From: an uncultured Roseburia sp.
GTDB lineage: Bacteria > Bacillota > Clostridia > Lachnospirales > Lachnospiraceae
Length of the DNA: 40,722 nucleotides
Direction: 5' to 3'
Assembly (NCBI GenBank): GCA_910587865.1
Contig: CAJUNX010000038.1
Location: 1 to 40,722 of the forward strand
How positions within the stretch are numbered: position 1 is the stretch's first letter; each line of letters starts with the position of its first letter. The notes under the pieces were generated by a model that was given only the letters and a program-made list of their open reading frames with translations, searched no databases and had not been told where the DNA came from. A program made the position numbers and the translations under genes. Shown here one piece after another: positions 15,460-24,164 of the stretch.

Positions 15460-16677
15460 TTAACGATGTTCCGCCTCCTGCATCTTCATTGCGCGGACCT
15501 TAAGCGGCAGTCCGAATAAGGTGATGAAACCTTCCGCGTCGTGGTGGTCGTAAAGCTCGCCGGTCGTGAAGCTCGCCAGTGATTCGCTGTAGAGTGAGTA
15601 CGGGGAAGTCGTGCCGGCCTTGATGATGTTTCCTTTGTATAATTTAAATTTAACTTCTCCTGTCACATATTCCTGCGTGGAGGCCACAAATGCCTTCACG
15701 GCGTCGCAAAGAGGTGTAAACCATTTGCCCTCGTAGACGATCTGTGCCAGCTTGTTGCCCATATCTTTTTTGACATCCATGGTCGCGCGGTCTAAGACCA
15801 GCTCCTCCAACTGCTGATGCGCTTCCATGAGGATAGTACCGCCCGGTGTCTCGTAAACGCCGCGGGATTTCATGCCGACGACGCGGTTCTCGACGATGTC
15901 GACGATACCGATGCCGTGTTTTCCGCCGAGACGGTTTAACTCGCGGATGATATCGGAGACTTTCATCTGTTTTCCGTTGACGGAAGTCGGGATTCCTTTT
16001 TCAAAGGTCATGGTCACGTATTCGCCTTCCTCCGGTGCCTTTTCCGGGGAAACGCCAAGGACGAGCAGATGATCGTAGTTCGGCTCCTCCGCCGGATCCT
16101 CAAGCTCTAATCCTTCGTGGCTGATGTGCCAGAGATTGCGGTCGCGGCTGTAGCTAGAATCCGCGGAAAACGGAAGGTCGATGCCGTGCGCCCTGCAGTA
16201 GTCGATCTCGTCCTGACGGGACTGCATGGTCCATTTGTCATCGCGCCAGGCGGCAATGATGCGGATGTCCGGAGCAAGCGCTTTGATGCCGAGCTCAAAG
16301 CGGATCTGATCGTTTCCTTTTCCGGTCGCGCCGTGGCAGATTGCACTCGCGCCTTCTTTTCTTGCGATTTCGACAAGCTTTTTCGCGATGCCCGGACGCG
16401 CCATCGAGGTGCCTAAGAGATACTTGTTCTCATAGACGGCGTTTGCCTGAACGCAGGGTACGATATAATCGTCGCAGAACTCGTCCACGATATCTTCGAT
16501 GTATAATTTGGATGCGCCGGATAACGTTGCGCGTGCTTCAAGACCGTCGAGCTCTTCTTCCTGCCCGCAGTCGATGCAGCAGCAGATGACCTCATAATCA
16601 TAGTTTTCCTTCAGCCAGGGGATGATGGCGGTCGTGTCGAGTCCGCCGGAGTAAGCTAAGATTACTTTTTCTTTCAT
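15460..16677 (-). CDS. argG: Argininosuccinate synthase
   Basis: This 405-residue ArgG joins citrulline and aspartate with ATP to make argininosuccinate, the penultimate arginine step. The N-terminal PP-loop AYSGGLDTT (residues 8-16) binds ATP. CHGATGKGNDQIRFE, near residue 115, is another family-defining block. The length matches the family (about 400). AAGGAAGGA precedes the ATG. It is transcribed divergently from the argCJBD operon across a region rich in ARG-box-like sites, so arginine repression by ArgR/AhrC is likely. argH and argF are not in the window. Confidence 0.98.
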   Translation of the reverse strand: MKEKVILAYSGGLDTTAIIPWLKENYDYEVICCCIDCGQEEELDGLEARATLSGASKLYIEDIVDEFCDDYIVPCVQANAVYENKYLLGTSMARPGIAKKLVEIARKEGASAICHGATGKGNDQIRFELGIKALAPDIRIIAAWRDDKWTMQSRQDEIDYCRAHGIDLPFSADSSYSRDRNLWHISHEGLELEDPAEEPNYDHLLVLGVSPEKAPEEGEYVTMTFEKGIPTSVNGKQMKVSDIIRELNRLGGKHGIGIVDIVENRVVGMKSRGVYETPGGTILMEAHQQLEELVLDRATMDVKKDMGNKLAQIVYEGKWFTPLCDAVKAFVASTQEYVTGEVKFKLYKGNIIKAGTTSPYSLYSESLASFTTGELYDHHDAEGFITLFGLPLKVRAMKMQEAEHR

Positions 16678-16728
16678 GGTAGGTTCCTTCCTTATAGTAT
16701 GTATTTCTTTGTGAACGATGTGATGATG

Positions 16729-16785
16729 TCAGGGGGCCAGAGGTCATGTGATTCACACCTGCGTGAGAATACCGGCCATGACATC
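16729..16785. repeat. Dispersed palindrome-containing repeat, copy A
   Basis: The stretch from GATGTCAGGGGG through AGGTCATGTGATTCACACCTGCGTG resembles a second copy at 27504-27557. Both contain an inverted GTCAT...ATGAC motif around a TTCAC-CCTGCGTG core. Here it lies in the argG leader on the minus strand. It probably belongs to a small intergenic repeat family. Confidence 0.6.
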
Positions 16786-16810
16786 ATGTGATAAAATTGT
16801 GTCAGAACAT

Positions 16811-16839
16811 ATCTTACCTCATATGGGACAGATTGGCAA
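16811..16839 (-). promoter_or_regulatory. argG promoter
   Basis: On the minus strand, TTGCCA (16839-16834) and TAAGAT (16816-16811) are separated by 17 bp. The leader before the argG ATG is about 130 nt and contains the dispersed palindrome. Confidence 0.7.
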
Positions 16840-16841
16840 GT

Positions 16842-16880
16842 GATAAAATATACATAATTTATTTATAAAAATACATAAAG
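16842..16880. promoter_or_regulatory. AT-rich ARG-box-like region upstream of argG
   Basis: This AT-rich stretch contains ATACATAATTTATTTATAAA and the related ATACATAAAG. It lies just upstream of the argG -35 and matches the general look of ArgR/AhrC operators (imperfect AT-rich palindromes, often in tandem). Binding is inferred from position and composition. Confidence 0.45.
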
Positions 16881-16930
16881 TTGTGCAAAGCTGACAGGAG
16901 TCGGAGAAAGAGTTTTCTCAAAGATTTTTC

Positions 16931-16959
16931 TTGCATAAAAAATAAATATAATGTATAAT
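16931..16959 (+). promoter_or_regulatory. argCJBD promoter
   Basis: TTGCAT (16931-16936) and TATAAT (16954-16959) have a 17-bp spacer, with a second TATAAT at 16947. The start of transcription would be near 16966, about 93 nt before the argC ATG. The -10 lies inside the ARG-box palindrome. Confidence 0.75.
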
Positions 16960-16964
16960 TATAC
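16953..16964. promoter_or_regulatory. ARG-box-like palindrome over the argC -10
   Basis: GTATAATTATAC is a perfect 12-bp palindrome covering the -10 hexamer. ArgR/AhrC sites are AT-rich palindromes of about 18 bp of this kind, so arginine-dependent repression at the promoter is likely (inference). Confidence 0.6.
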
Positions 16965-17058
16965 GAAAATTTCTTCGCAAAAAAATGAAAAAAGTCTTTA
17001 CTATCGCATGGAGGTATACTAAGATAGGAAAGGCAAAAGAAAAAGGAAAGGTGACGTT

Positions 17059-18114
17059 ATGATAAAAGCAGGAATCATCGGGGCGACCGGATACGCGGGA
17101 AACGAGCTCGTGCGTCTTTTACTGGGACATCCGCAGGTTACGATCTGCTGGTACGGGTCGAGAAGCTACGTGGATCAGCGGTACAGCAGCGTATATCAGA
17201 ATATGTTCCGGCTGGTGGAGGATGTCTGTAAGGACGACCGGCTGAATGAACTGGCAAAGGAAGCGGATGTGATCTTTACGGCGACGCCGCAGGGGTTTCT
17301 TGCCGGCGTGTTAAATGAGGAGATCCTGTCGCAGACAAAGGTGATCGACCTCTCGGCGGATTACAGGATCAGGGACGTGTCCGTTTACGAGAAGTGGTAT
17401 CAGATGGAGCACAAGAGCCCGCAGTTCATCGGAGAGGCGGTATACGGGCTGTGCGAGGTCAGCCGCGAGAAGATAAAAAAGGCCAGGCTGGTCGCGAATC
17501 CGGGCTGCTATACGACCTGCTCGATTCTGACGGCGTACCCGCTGGTAAAGGAAGGGCTGATCGATGCCGACACCCTGATCATTGACGCAAAGTCCGGCAC
17601 CTCGGGCGCAGGGCGCGGGGCAAAGCTGCCGAATCTGTTCTGTGAGGTCAACGAAAATATAAAGGCGTACGGGGTGGCCGGCCACCGCCATACACCCGAG
17701 ATCGAGGAGCAGCTCGGCTATGCGGCGGGACGGGAGCTGACCGTGAGCTTTACACCGCATCTGGTACCGATGAACCGCGGGATTTTGGTGACGGCATACG
17801 CATCGCTCGTGCGCCGGGCGGACGGCAGTCTGCCGTCCCGGGAAGAGCTGCGCGCGGCATATGAGAAATATTACGGAAACGAGTTTTTCATCCGCCTTCT
17901 GGACCAGGGGATATGCCCGGAGACAAAATGGGTGGAGGGCAGTAATTTTGTGGATATCGGTTTTGTCGTGGATGAGCGGACGGGCAGGGCAGTTCTGATG
18001 GGAGCGCTTGATAATCTCGTGAAGGGCGCGGCCGGCCAGGCGGTACAGAACATGAACCTGCTCTTCGGGCTGGACGAGACGTCTGGTCTGCGGCTGGCGC
18101 CGTCGTTCCCGTAA
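17059..18114 (+). CDS. argC: N-acetyl-gamma-glutamyl-phosphate reductase
   Basis: This 351-residue ArgC reduces N-acetylglutamyl-5-phosphate to the semialdehyde with NADPH, the third step of arginine synthesis. The N-terminal Rossmann motif is AGIIGATGYAGNELVRLL, and the catalytic Cys is C150 in NPGCYTT. AGHRHTPEIEEQL near residue 210 is also characteristic. AAAGG lies before the ATG. It is the first gene of the arg operon. Its last codons and stop are duplicated in the tandem array that follows. Confidence 0.98.
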   Translation: MIKAGIIGATGYAGNELVRLLLGHPQVTICWYGSRSYVDQRYSSVYQNMFRLVEDVCKDDRLNELAKEADVIFTATPQGFLAGVLNEEILSQTKVIDLSADYRIRDVSVYEKWYQMEHKSPQFIGEAVYGLCEVSREKIKKARLVANPGCYTTCSILTAYPLVKEGLIDADTLIIDAKSGTSGAGRGAKLPNLFCEVNENIKAYGVAGHRHTPEIEEQLGYAAGRELTVSFTPHLVPMNRGILVTAYASLVRRADGSLPSREELRAAYEKYYGNEFFIRLLDQGICPETKWVEGSNFVDIGFVVDERTGRAVLMGALDNLVKGAAGQAVQNMNLLFGLDETSGLRLAPSFP

Positions 18115-18285
18115 GAGAGGAGCCGGTACATTCCCGGTGAGCGAGCAGCGGCTGGTGCCGTCGTTCCTGTAAGAGAGGAGCCGGTGTCATGGCGGCCGGC
18201 TGGCAGAGCCGTTATGCCCGCAGGAGAGGAGCCGGTACATTCCCGGTGAGCGAGCAGCGGCTGGCAGAGCCGTCGTTCCCGTGAT
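18091..18285. repeat. Tandem repeat R6, four copies, 48-61-bp unit
   Basis: Units beginning CGGCTGG start at 18091, 18149, 18197 and 18258, with periods of 58, 48 and 61. The first is the 3' end of argC including its TAA (18112-18114). Shared blocks are GAGAGGAGCCGGT and TACATTCCCGGTGAGCGAGCAG. The copies are less uniform than in other arrays. Confidence 0.88.
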
Positions 18286-18341
18286 GGGATATGCTGTCTG
18301 CCGGAAAACACAGATCAGGATAAAAGAGGACGAGGGAACAG

Positions 18342-18803
18342 ATGGAAGAGAACAGACTGACGATCCGTGTGATGACAATGGAGGACTATGATGAGGTTTA
18401 TCGTCTTTGGATGGGGATTCACGGCTTTGGGATCCGCAGCGTGGACGACTCGCGCGAGGGGGTGGAACGCTTTCTTCACAGAAATCCGGATACGAGCATG
18501 GTGGCACTGCATGGAACGACGATTGTCGGATCGATTCTCTGCGGCCATGACGGCAGAAGGGGCTGTCTGTATCATGTGTGTGTGAAGGAAGCATACCGCA
18601 AGCACGGCATCGGACAGCAGCTGGTGGAGGCGTGCCTTCAGGCGTTAAAGAGGGAGCAGATCAATAAGGTCAATCTGATTGCGTTTCAGAAAAATGAGGT
18701 GGGCAATCGTTTCTGGCAGAAGCTCGGATGGACGTTCCGGGGCGATGTGAATTATTATGAGTGCGTGCTGAACGAAGAAAATGTGACGGTCTACAACCCG
18801 TAA
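18342..18803 (+). CDS. GNAT-family N-acetyltransferase
   Basis: This 153-residue GNAT protein transfers an acetyl group from acetyl-CoA to an amine. The acetyl-CoA motif is VCVKEAYRKHGIGQQLVEACL (R/Q-x-x-G-x-G/A type) near residues 80-100. NEVGNRFWQKLGWTFRGD near 118-135 is a typical C-terminal GNAT segment. It lies between argC and argJ in the arg operon. As ArgJ can make N-acetylglutamate, a dedicated ArgA may not be needed, so its substrate is uncertain. A role as an N-acetylglutamate synthase is possible but unproven. Confidence 0.88.
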   Translation: MEENRLTIRVMTMEDYDEVYRLWMGIHGFGIRSVDDSREGVERFLHRNPDTSMVALHGTTIVGSILCGHDGRRGCLYHVCVKEAYRKHGIGQQLVEACLQALKREQINKVNLIAFQKNEVGNRFWQKLGWTFRGDVNYYECVLNEENVTVYNP

Positions 18804-18812
18804 AAGAAAAAG

Positions 18813-18920
18813 CCGGCGCAGGCACGGGAAGAAGCCGCGGGAAAATCCGGCGCAGACACGGGAAGAAGCCGCGGGAAAATCCGGCGCAGACACGGGAAGA
18901 AGCCGCGGGAAAATCCGGCG
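18813..18920. repeat. Tandem repeat R7, 3.2 copies, exact 34-bp unit
   Basis: Units starting CCGGCGCAG begin at 18813, 18847 and 18881, with a partial fourth at 18915. The period is exactly 34 bp and the copies are nearly identical. The array lies between the GNAT gene and argJ, starting about 10 bp after the GNAT stop. Confidence 0.94.
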
Positions 18921-19072
18921 TGTGGGCGCAAAAACCGCGGTCAGGAATCAGGCCAGCCTGCCAGCGGGTCAATGCAGAGAGCCGGAGGAAGAAAGCGGAA
19001 TCTTTGCGGCGGAAGAAAGAAATGTAAGCCGGGAAGAGAAAAATCCGGGAAAGAATCAGGAGGAAGATTGGG

Positions 19073-20293
19073 ATGAAGATGAGAGAGGGCGGTGTGACGG
19101 CGGCAGCCGGATATCAGGCGGCGGCCGTGGCGGCCGGAATCAAGTATCAGGGCAGGCCGGATATGGCGATGATCTGCAGCGAGGTTCCCTGCAGGGCTGC
19201 GGGAACGTTTACGAGAAATATCGTAAAGGCGGCTCCGGTAAAATGGGATCAGAAGATTGTGGCGGGCGGTACGGCACAGGCTGTCGTGATCAATGCAGGG
19301 ATTGCCAATGCCTGTACCGGGGAAGAAGGGATGGGCTACTGCCGCAGGACCGCGGAATGTGCCGGGGAGCAGCTTTCGATCCCGGCGGATCAGGTACTCG
19401 TGGCTTCGACCGGCGTCATCGGCATGCAGATTCCGATCGACCGGATCTGCGCGGGGATTGCGGCGATGAAGCCGCTGCTCGCAGGCGGAGCGGAAAGCGG
19501 CGGACTGGCGGCGCAGGCGATTATGACGACGGATACCCACAGGAAAGAAGCGGCGGCGGAGCTTACGATCGGCGGGAAAAAAGTGACGATCGGCGGTATG
19601 TGCAAAGGCTCCGGGATGATTCACCCGAATATGTGCACTATGTTAAGCTTTGTGACGACGGACGCAGCGATTTCTCAGGAGCTGCTCGCGGAAGCGCTTC
19701 GCGCGGATGTAGAAGATACCTACAATATGATCTCCGTGGACGGCGATACGTCGACAAACGACACCTGTATCTTGCTGGCAAACGGGCTGGCTGGAAATCC
19801 GGAGATCATGGAGAAAAACGAGGACTATGCGGCATTCTGTGCGGCGCTGCACGCGGTCAACGAGTCGCTGGCAAAGCAGATGGCCGGCGACGGGGAGGGA
19901 GCGACGGCGCTGTTTGAAGTGACGGTTACCGGCGCTTCGACAAAGGAGGAGGCCAAATGTCTGGCAAAATCCGTGATCACCTCGAACCTGACGAAAGCCG
20001 CGATCTACGGGCACGATGCGAACTGGGGAAGAATCCTCTGCGCGATGGGGTATTCCGGGGCGCAGTTTGACCCGGAGAAGGTCGATCTCTACTTCCAGAG
20101 CGCAGCCGGACGGATCCAGATCATGAAAGACGGTGTTGCGGCGGATTACAGCGAGGAGGAAGCGACAAAAATCCTCTCAGAGCCGGAAGTGACGGCGGTT
20201 GCGGACATAAAGCAGGGAGAGGCGGAGGCGACGGCCTGGGGCTGTGACCTGACGTATGATTACGTAAAAATTAACGCGGACTATCGCTCCTAA
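19073..20293 (+). CDS. argJ: Bifunctional ornithine acetyltransferase / N-acetylglutamate synthase
   Basis: This 406-residue ArgJ transfers acetyl from N-acetylornithine to glutamate, recycling the acetyl group. The proprotein cleaves itself before a Thr nucleophile, here T189 in MCTMLSFVTTDA, preceded by KGSGMIHPN. The product is an alpha/beta heterotetramer. AGGAGGA lies 8 bases before the ATG. Whether it also has acetyl-CoA-dependent synthase activity cannot be read directly. The length matches the family. Confidence 0.97.
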   Translation: MKMREGGVTAAAGYQAAAVAAGIKYQGRPDMAMICSEVPCRAAGTFTRNIVKAAPVKWDQKIVAGGTAQAVVINAGIANACTGEEGMGYCRRTAECAGEQLSIPADQVLVASTGVIGMQIPIDRICAGIAAMKPLLAGGAESGGLAAQAIMTTDTHRKEAAAELTIGGKKVTIGGMCKGSGMIHPNMCTMLSFVTTDAAISQELLAEALRADVEDTYNMISVDGDTSTNDTCILLANGLAGNPEIMEKNEDYAAFCAALHAVNESLAKQMAGDGEGATALFEVTVTGASTKEEAKCLAKSVITSNLTKAAIYGHDANWGRILCAMGYSGAQFDPEKVDLYFQSAAGRIQIMKDGVAADYSEEEATKILSEPEVTAVADIKQGEAEATAWGCDLTYDYVKINADYRS

Positions 20294-20299
20294 AAGAAG

Positions 20300-20325
20300 T
20301 TGAATTTGGATTTAATTTTTATAAT
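20300..20325 (+). promoter_or_regulatory. AT-rich island, possible internal promoter before argB
   Basis: TTGAAT (20300-20305) and TATAAT (20320-20325) lie in an unusually AT-rich stretch just after argJ. The spacer is only 14 bp, so a promoter is uncertain. ARG-box-like sequence is another possibility. Confidence 0.3.
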
Positions 20326-20368
20326 ACATAGAAGAAAACGTGCCGGCTACAGCAGAAAATACCAGACA

Positions 20369-20517
20369 GGTGCCGACAGGGAGAAAGCGGTGTAAAAGGT
20401 GTGATGCCGTCCGCAGAAGAGGTCATCGGCCGGGTGCCGGCAGGGCAAAGCGGTGCGAAAGGTGTGATGCCGTCCGCAGAAAAGGTCATCGGCCGGGTGC
20501 CGGCAGGGCAAAGCGGC
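20369..20517. repeat. Tandem repeat R8, about 2.5 copies, 63-bp unit
   Basis: Units starting GGTGTGATGCCGTCCGCAGA begin at 20398 and 20461 (period 63). A partial preceding unit from about 20369 shows GGTGCCGACAGGG. The array fills the gap between argJ and argB and creates a spurious in-frame extension of argB. Confidence 0.9.
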
Positions 20518-20556
20518 GTCGGAGGATGTGAAAGAAAGCGAGGGAATCAGGTTATT

Positions 20557-21456
20557 ATGGAAGAGAAAAATATGCAGGAGATTTTGCAGAAAGCCGAGGT
20601 GCTGATCGAGGCACTTCCTTATATCCAAAGGTTTAACCGCAAGATCATCGTGGTAAAATACGGCGGAAGCGCGATGGTGGACGAGACCTTAAAGCAGCAT
20701 GTGATTCAGGATGTGACACTGCTAAAGCTGGTTGGATTTAAGCCGATCATCGTACACGGCGGCGGAAAAGAGATCAGCAGATGGGTGGAAAAGTCGGGAA
20801 AAGAGCCGGTATTTGTAAACGGACTTCGGAAAACGGACGCAGAGACGATGGAGATCGCCGAGATGGTGTTAAATAAAGTCAATAAATCGCTGGTTAAGCT
20901 GGTGCAGGAGCTGGGGGTAAATGCGGTCGGGATCAGCGGCAAGGACGGCGGTCTGCTCACCGTGGAGAAAAAATATGCGAACGGTGAGGACATCGGTTTT
21001 GTGGGAGAGATCACAGAGGTCAGGCCGAAGATTCTCTATGACCTTCTCGAAAAAGACTTCCTGCCGATCGTATGCCCGGTCGGGATGGATGCGAAGTTTG
21101 ACAGCTACAACATCAATGCGGATGACGCGGCCTGTGCGATTGCCCGGGCAGTAAAGGCTGAAAAACTGGCATTCCTGACAGATATTGAAGGTGTATATAA
21201 GAATCCGGACGACAAGGATACGCTGATTTCCGAGCTGCCTGTGGCGGATGCGAGGGAGCTGATTGAGAGCGGATATATCGGCGGCGGTATGCTGCCGAAG
21301 CTGAATAACTGTATTGACGCCATTGAGAACGGCGTGTCCCGCGTTCATATTCTGGACGGGCGGATCGCACACTGCCTGCTTTTGGAGATTTTTACCAACA
21401 GGGGAATCGGAACCGCGATAATAGGAGAGAAGGAGCGGAAATTTTATCATGAATAA
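20557..21456 (+). CDS. argB: Acetylglutamate kinase
   Basis: This 299-residue ArgB phosphorylates N-acetylglutamate, the usual control step of the pathway. The N-terminal ATP/substrate motif is VVKYGGSAM near residues 33-41, with PIIVHGGGKEIS near 65-76 and GGMLPKL near 250. The N-terminal helix (EVLIEALPYIQRF) is of the kind found in arginine-inhibited hexameric enzymes. I chose the ATG at 20557, after AGGGA, because earlier in-frame starts translate the tandem repeat. It overlaps argD by 8 bp. Confidence 0.97.
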   Translation: MEEKNMQEILQKAEVLIEALPYIQRFNRKIIVVKYGGSAMVDETLKQHVIQDVTLLKLVGFKPIIVHGGGKEISRWVEKSGKEPVFVNGLRKTDAETMEIAEMVLNKVNKSLVKLVQELGVNAVGISGKDGGLLTVEKKYANGEDIGFVGEITEVRPKILYDLLEKDFLPIVCPVGMDAKFDSYNINADDAACAIARAVKAEKLAFLTDIEGVYKNPDDKDTLISELPVADARELIESGYIGGGMLPKLNNCIDAIENGVSRVHILDGRIAHCLLLEIFTNRGIGTAIIGEKERKFYHE

Positions 21457-22648
21457 AGAAAACTATATCACATCGGCGGAGGAGAATCTGCTTCATACCT
21501 ATAACCGGTTTTCCCTGGTGCTCGATCACGGGAAGGGTGTATACCTGTACGACACAGACGGAAAAGAGTATCTGGATTTTGCTGCGGGGATCGCAGTTCA
21601 GGCGCTTGGCTATGGAAATGAAGAATATAATCAGGCTTTAAAAAATCAGGTCGACAGGCTGCTCCACACGTCAAATCTGTACTACAATGTTCCGGTGATC
21701 CGTGCGGCGGAGCGGCTTGCAGCCGTCAGTGGGATGGAGCGTGTCTTTTTTACGAACAGCGGCACGGAAGCGATCGAGGGAGCGATCAAGGCGGCAAAAA
21801 AATATGCGTACACCAGGGACGGCCATGCGGGGCATGAAATCATTGCGATGAACCATTCCTTCCACGGGAGAAGCCTCGGGGCGCTTGCCGTGACGGGTAA
21901 TCCGCATTATCAGGAGCCGTTCGCACCGCTGATGCCCGGCGTGCGTTTTGCCGATTTTAATGACATTGACGGCGTAAAGTCTTTGATGAATGACAAAACG
22001 TGTGCTATTATATTAGAGACGGTACAGGGAGAGGGCGGAATCTACCCGGCGGACGCGGCGTTTTTAAAGGAAGTGCGCGCGCTCTGCGACGAACACGACG
22101 TTCTGCTGATTTTGGACGAGATTCAGTGCGGGATGGGCAGAACCGGAGAGATGTTTGCCTGGCAGCATTACGGCGTAAAGCCGGATATCATGGCGTGTGC
22201 GAAGGCGCTCGGCTGCGGTGTGCCGGTCGGTGCGTTTCTTTTGACCGAGCGCGTGGCAAAGACATCCCTTGCGCCCGGAGATCACGGGACGACCTACGGC
22301 GGCAATCCTTTTGCGGGCGCTGCGGTTGATGCGGTGCTCGGCATCATGGAGCGGGAGGATATTCCGGGGCATGTCAGAGAGATCGCGCCTTATCTGGAAG
22401 AGACGCTGGATACGATGGTGGAAACGTATGCGTTTTTAAAGGAACGGCGGGGACTCGGTCTGATGCAGGGGATTGTCTGTGAAAAACCGGTCGGTGCAGT
22501 CGCAGCGGAAGCGTTAAAGCAGGGGCTGATTGTGATCACCGCAGGGAGCGATGTGATCCGCCTGGTTCCTCCGCTGATCATTGAGAAGAAGCATGTCGAC
22601 GAGATGGCTGAGAAGTTACATGCCGTTTTAAAAAATATGGCGGAATAG
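21449..22648 (+). CDS. argD: Acetylornithine aminotransferase
   Basis: This 399-residue class-III PLP aminotransferase makes N-acetylornithine from the semialdehyde and glutamate. The PLP Lys is K252 in MACAKALGCGVPVGAF. LILDEIQCGMGRTG near 220 and TNSGTEAIEGAIK near 100 are family blocks. Its ATG lies 8 bp inside the argB end, with AAGGAG upstream, so translation is coupled. It is the last recognisable arginine gene. No argF follows. Confidence 0.97.
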   Translation: MNKENYITSAEENLLHTYNRFSLVLDHGKGVYLYDTDGKEYLDFAAGIAVQALGYGNEEYNQALKNQVDRLLHTSNLYYNVPVIRAAERLAAVSGMERVFFTNSGTEAIEGAIKAAKKYAYTRDGHAGHEIIAMNHSFHGRSLGALAVTGNPHYQEPFAPLMPGVRFADFNDIDGVKSLMNDKTCAIILETVQGEGGIYPADAAFLKEVRALCDEHDVLLILDEIQCGMGRTGEMFAWQHYGVKPDIMACAKALGCGVPVGAFLLTERVAKTSLAPGDHGTTYGGNPFAGAAVDAVLGIMEREDIPGHVREIAPYLEETLDTMVETYAFLKERRGLGLMQGIVCEKPVGAVAAEALKQGLIVITAGSDVIRLVPPLIIEKKHVDEMAEKLHAVLKNMAE

Positions 22649-22678
22649 CGACGGCAAAGCACGAAAAGACAGATTGGA

Positions 22679-24061
22679 ATGAAAAGAATGAACGGATTGG
22701 CAGGAAAAGAGAGAACCGGAAGACTCGGAAGGACGTGTCCGGGGAGGCTGCGTCCGGCTGCGCTGATTGCGGCAGCCGGAATGCTTGCGTTTGCGGGAGG
22801 ATGCGGAAAAGGCGCAGAGGAGGGCAGAACGCTCGATGCGGCAGGCACCGGCGCCGGTGCTACGGCGGAGATGGCGGGGCACCTGTCCGACGGATCGGAC
22901 GCAAAAGCTCCGTCGAAACCGGCGGATGCACCGGTGGCGGACGGATTGGGAGTTACGGATACCGAAAAATCAAATGCAGATATAAGAATAGACAAAAGAG
23001 AAGAGCGGGAGGGAATATCCTATGAGGCGGCTCCGACGGATCTGAATTTCTGGTACGAGGAGGATTCCTACACTTCCTTTTTGGAGCTGGCTGCGGCGCG
23101 CTATTATGAGGAGACCGGGGTGAAGGTCATGCCGCGGCAGATCAGCGGTTCGCTGGATTATCTCGGGGAGATCTACGACGCGACGATGGAGAATGAGGAA
23201 TTTCCGGATCTGTATCTGCTGCCCGGGGAATGTCTGGAAGAAGCATATCTGTACGGGCTGGCCGCGGAAAATACGCGCAGCACGGAGGCGGACGGGATTG
23301 TGCCCTGCGCGCTTCTGGCCTCGCAATATGGGGGAAGGCGTCTGGGATATCCGTTGAATTACAATGCCTGTGTGTTTGTTTTTCAGTCGGATTATTTCGG
23401 CAATGCGCCGCAGTCCCTGCAGGAAATCATCGACTATTCCAAAGAGAACGATCCGGCGGAAAACGTGGAGTATCTGCTGGAGTGGGATGTCAACGACCCG
23501 TTTTATGATTTTCCGTTTTTCTCAAACTGCGTGAGCTTTGAGAAGACGGAGGCGGAGCGGATGACGATCGTTTATGACGAGGCGCTCTACCAGCAGGATC
23601 TCGAATATTTTGAGGGGATTCTGGAATCTTTTTCCGTGGACGCGGAGCGTGTCTCGGAGGACAGTATCGTGGAGAATTTTCTGACGGGAAGGACGCTTTC
23701 CGCCATTATCGATACGGATTCCCTGAAACGGCTGGACGGATACGGGTATGCCCTGATGAAGATGCCCAATCTGAACGAGACGCTGACGGCAAATTCGAGT
23801 TCCGTCACAACACTTGTCATTGTGAATGATTTTACGGAACAGGAAGACGCCGCCGCGGATTTTGCATATTTTGTGACCGTCACAATGGCGGACGAGCTGC
23901 ATGCGGCCAGCGGACATTATTCCGTGATTCCGTCCGCGGACCCGGACTGGGTGGAGGGCGTGGCACTGGAAGCCTACACTTCTGCGGTGCCGGCGCCGGA
24001 TTCAAAGGACGCGAAACGGTTCTGGGTGGACCTGAAAGAAACGATTTTGAAATATTTCTGA
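22679..24061 (+). CDS. Orphan extracellular solute-binding lipoprotein (family 1)
   Basis: This 460-residue lipoprotein has an Arg-rich n-region of about 25 residues, a hydrophobic stretch and the lipobox LAFAGGC with Cys at about 42. A low-complexity linker leads to a binding-protein-like domain beginning at TDLNFWYEEDSYTSFLELAAARYYEE, which matches sugar-binding family 1. No permease or ATPase gene accompanies it. It could serve a transporter elsewhere or a signalling role. The start is uncertain, because the ribosome binding site is weak and an ATG three codons later is possible. It may be transcribed with argD, 30 bp upstream, but no functional link is evident. Confidence 0.8.
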   Translation: MKRMNGLAGKERTGRLGRTCPGRLRPAALIAAAGMLAFAGGCGKGAEEGRTLDAAGTGAGATAEMAGHLSDGSDAKAPSKPADAPVADGLGVTDTEKSNADIRIDKREEREGISYEAAPTDLNFWYEEDSYTSFLELAAARYYEETGVKVMPRQISGSLDYLGEIYDATMENEEFPDLYLLPGECLEEAYLYGLAAENTRSTEADGIVPCALLASQYGGRRLGYPLNYNACVFVFQSDYFGNAPQSLQEIIDYSKENDPAENVEYLLEWDVNDPFYDFPFFSNCVSFEKTEAERMTIVYDEALYQQDLEYFEGILESFSVDAERVSEDSIVENFLTGRTLSAIIDTDSLKRLDGYGYALMKMPNLNETLTANSSSVTTLVIVNDFTEQEDAAADFAYFVTVTMADELHAASGHYSVIPSADPDWVEGVALEAYTSAVPAPDSKDAKRFWVDLKETILKYF

Positions 24062-24068
24062 AATTCTC

Positions 24069-24097
24069 TTGTCATAACTCATAAATTTCGTTAAAAT
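24069..24097 (+). promoter_or_regulatory. Promoter of the comEA-TCS-gerM-comEC cluster
   Basis: TTGTCA (24069-24074) and TAAAAT (24092-24097) have a 17-bp spacer in an AT-rich gap. Transcription would start near 24104, about 60 nt before the comEA-like start codon. Confidence 0.7.
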
Positions 24098-24164
24098 GGT
24101 TTCAATGGGCATTGAGGACTTCTTCATCCTGATTTTTCTTTTTCGGGAAGGAAGGAGAATGCTT

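Noticed and set aside
18922..19917. 331-codon frame overlapping argJ
   Set aside because: It is in a different frame from the clearly identified ArgJ, is Gly/Arg/Asp-rich and has no family features, so it is a high-GC shadow.
20401..20556. N-terminal extension of ArgB
   Set aside because: The extension is translated tandem repeat. The family N-terminus begins at ATG 20557.
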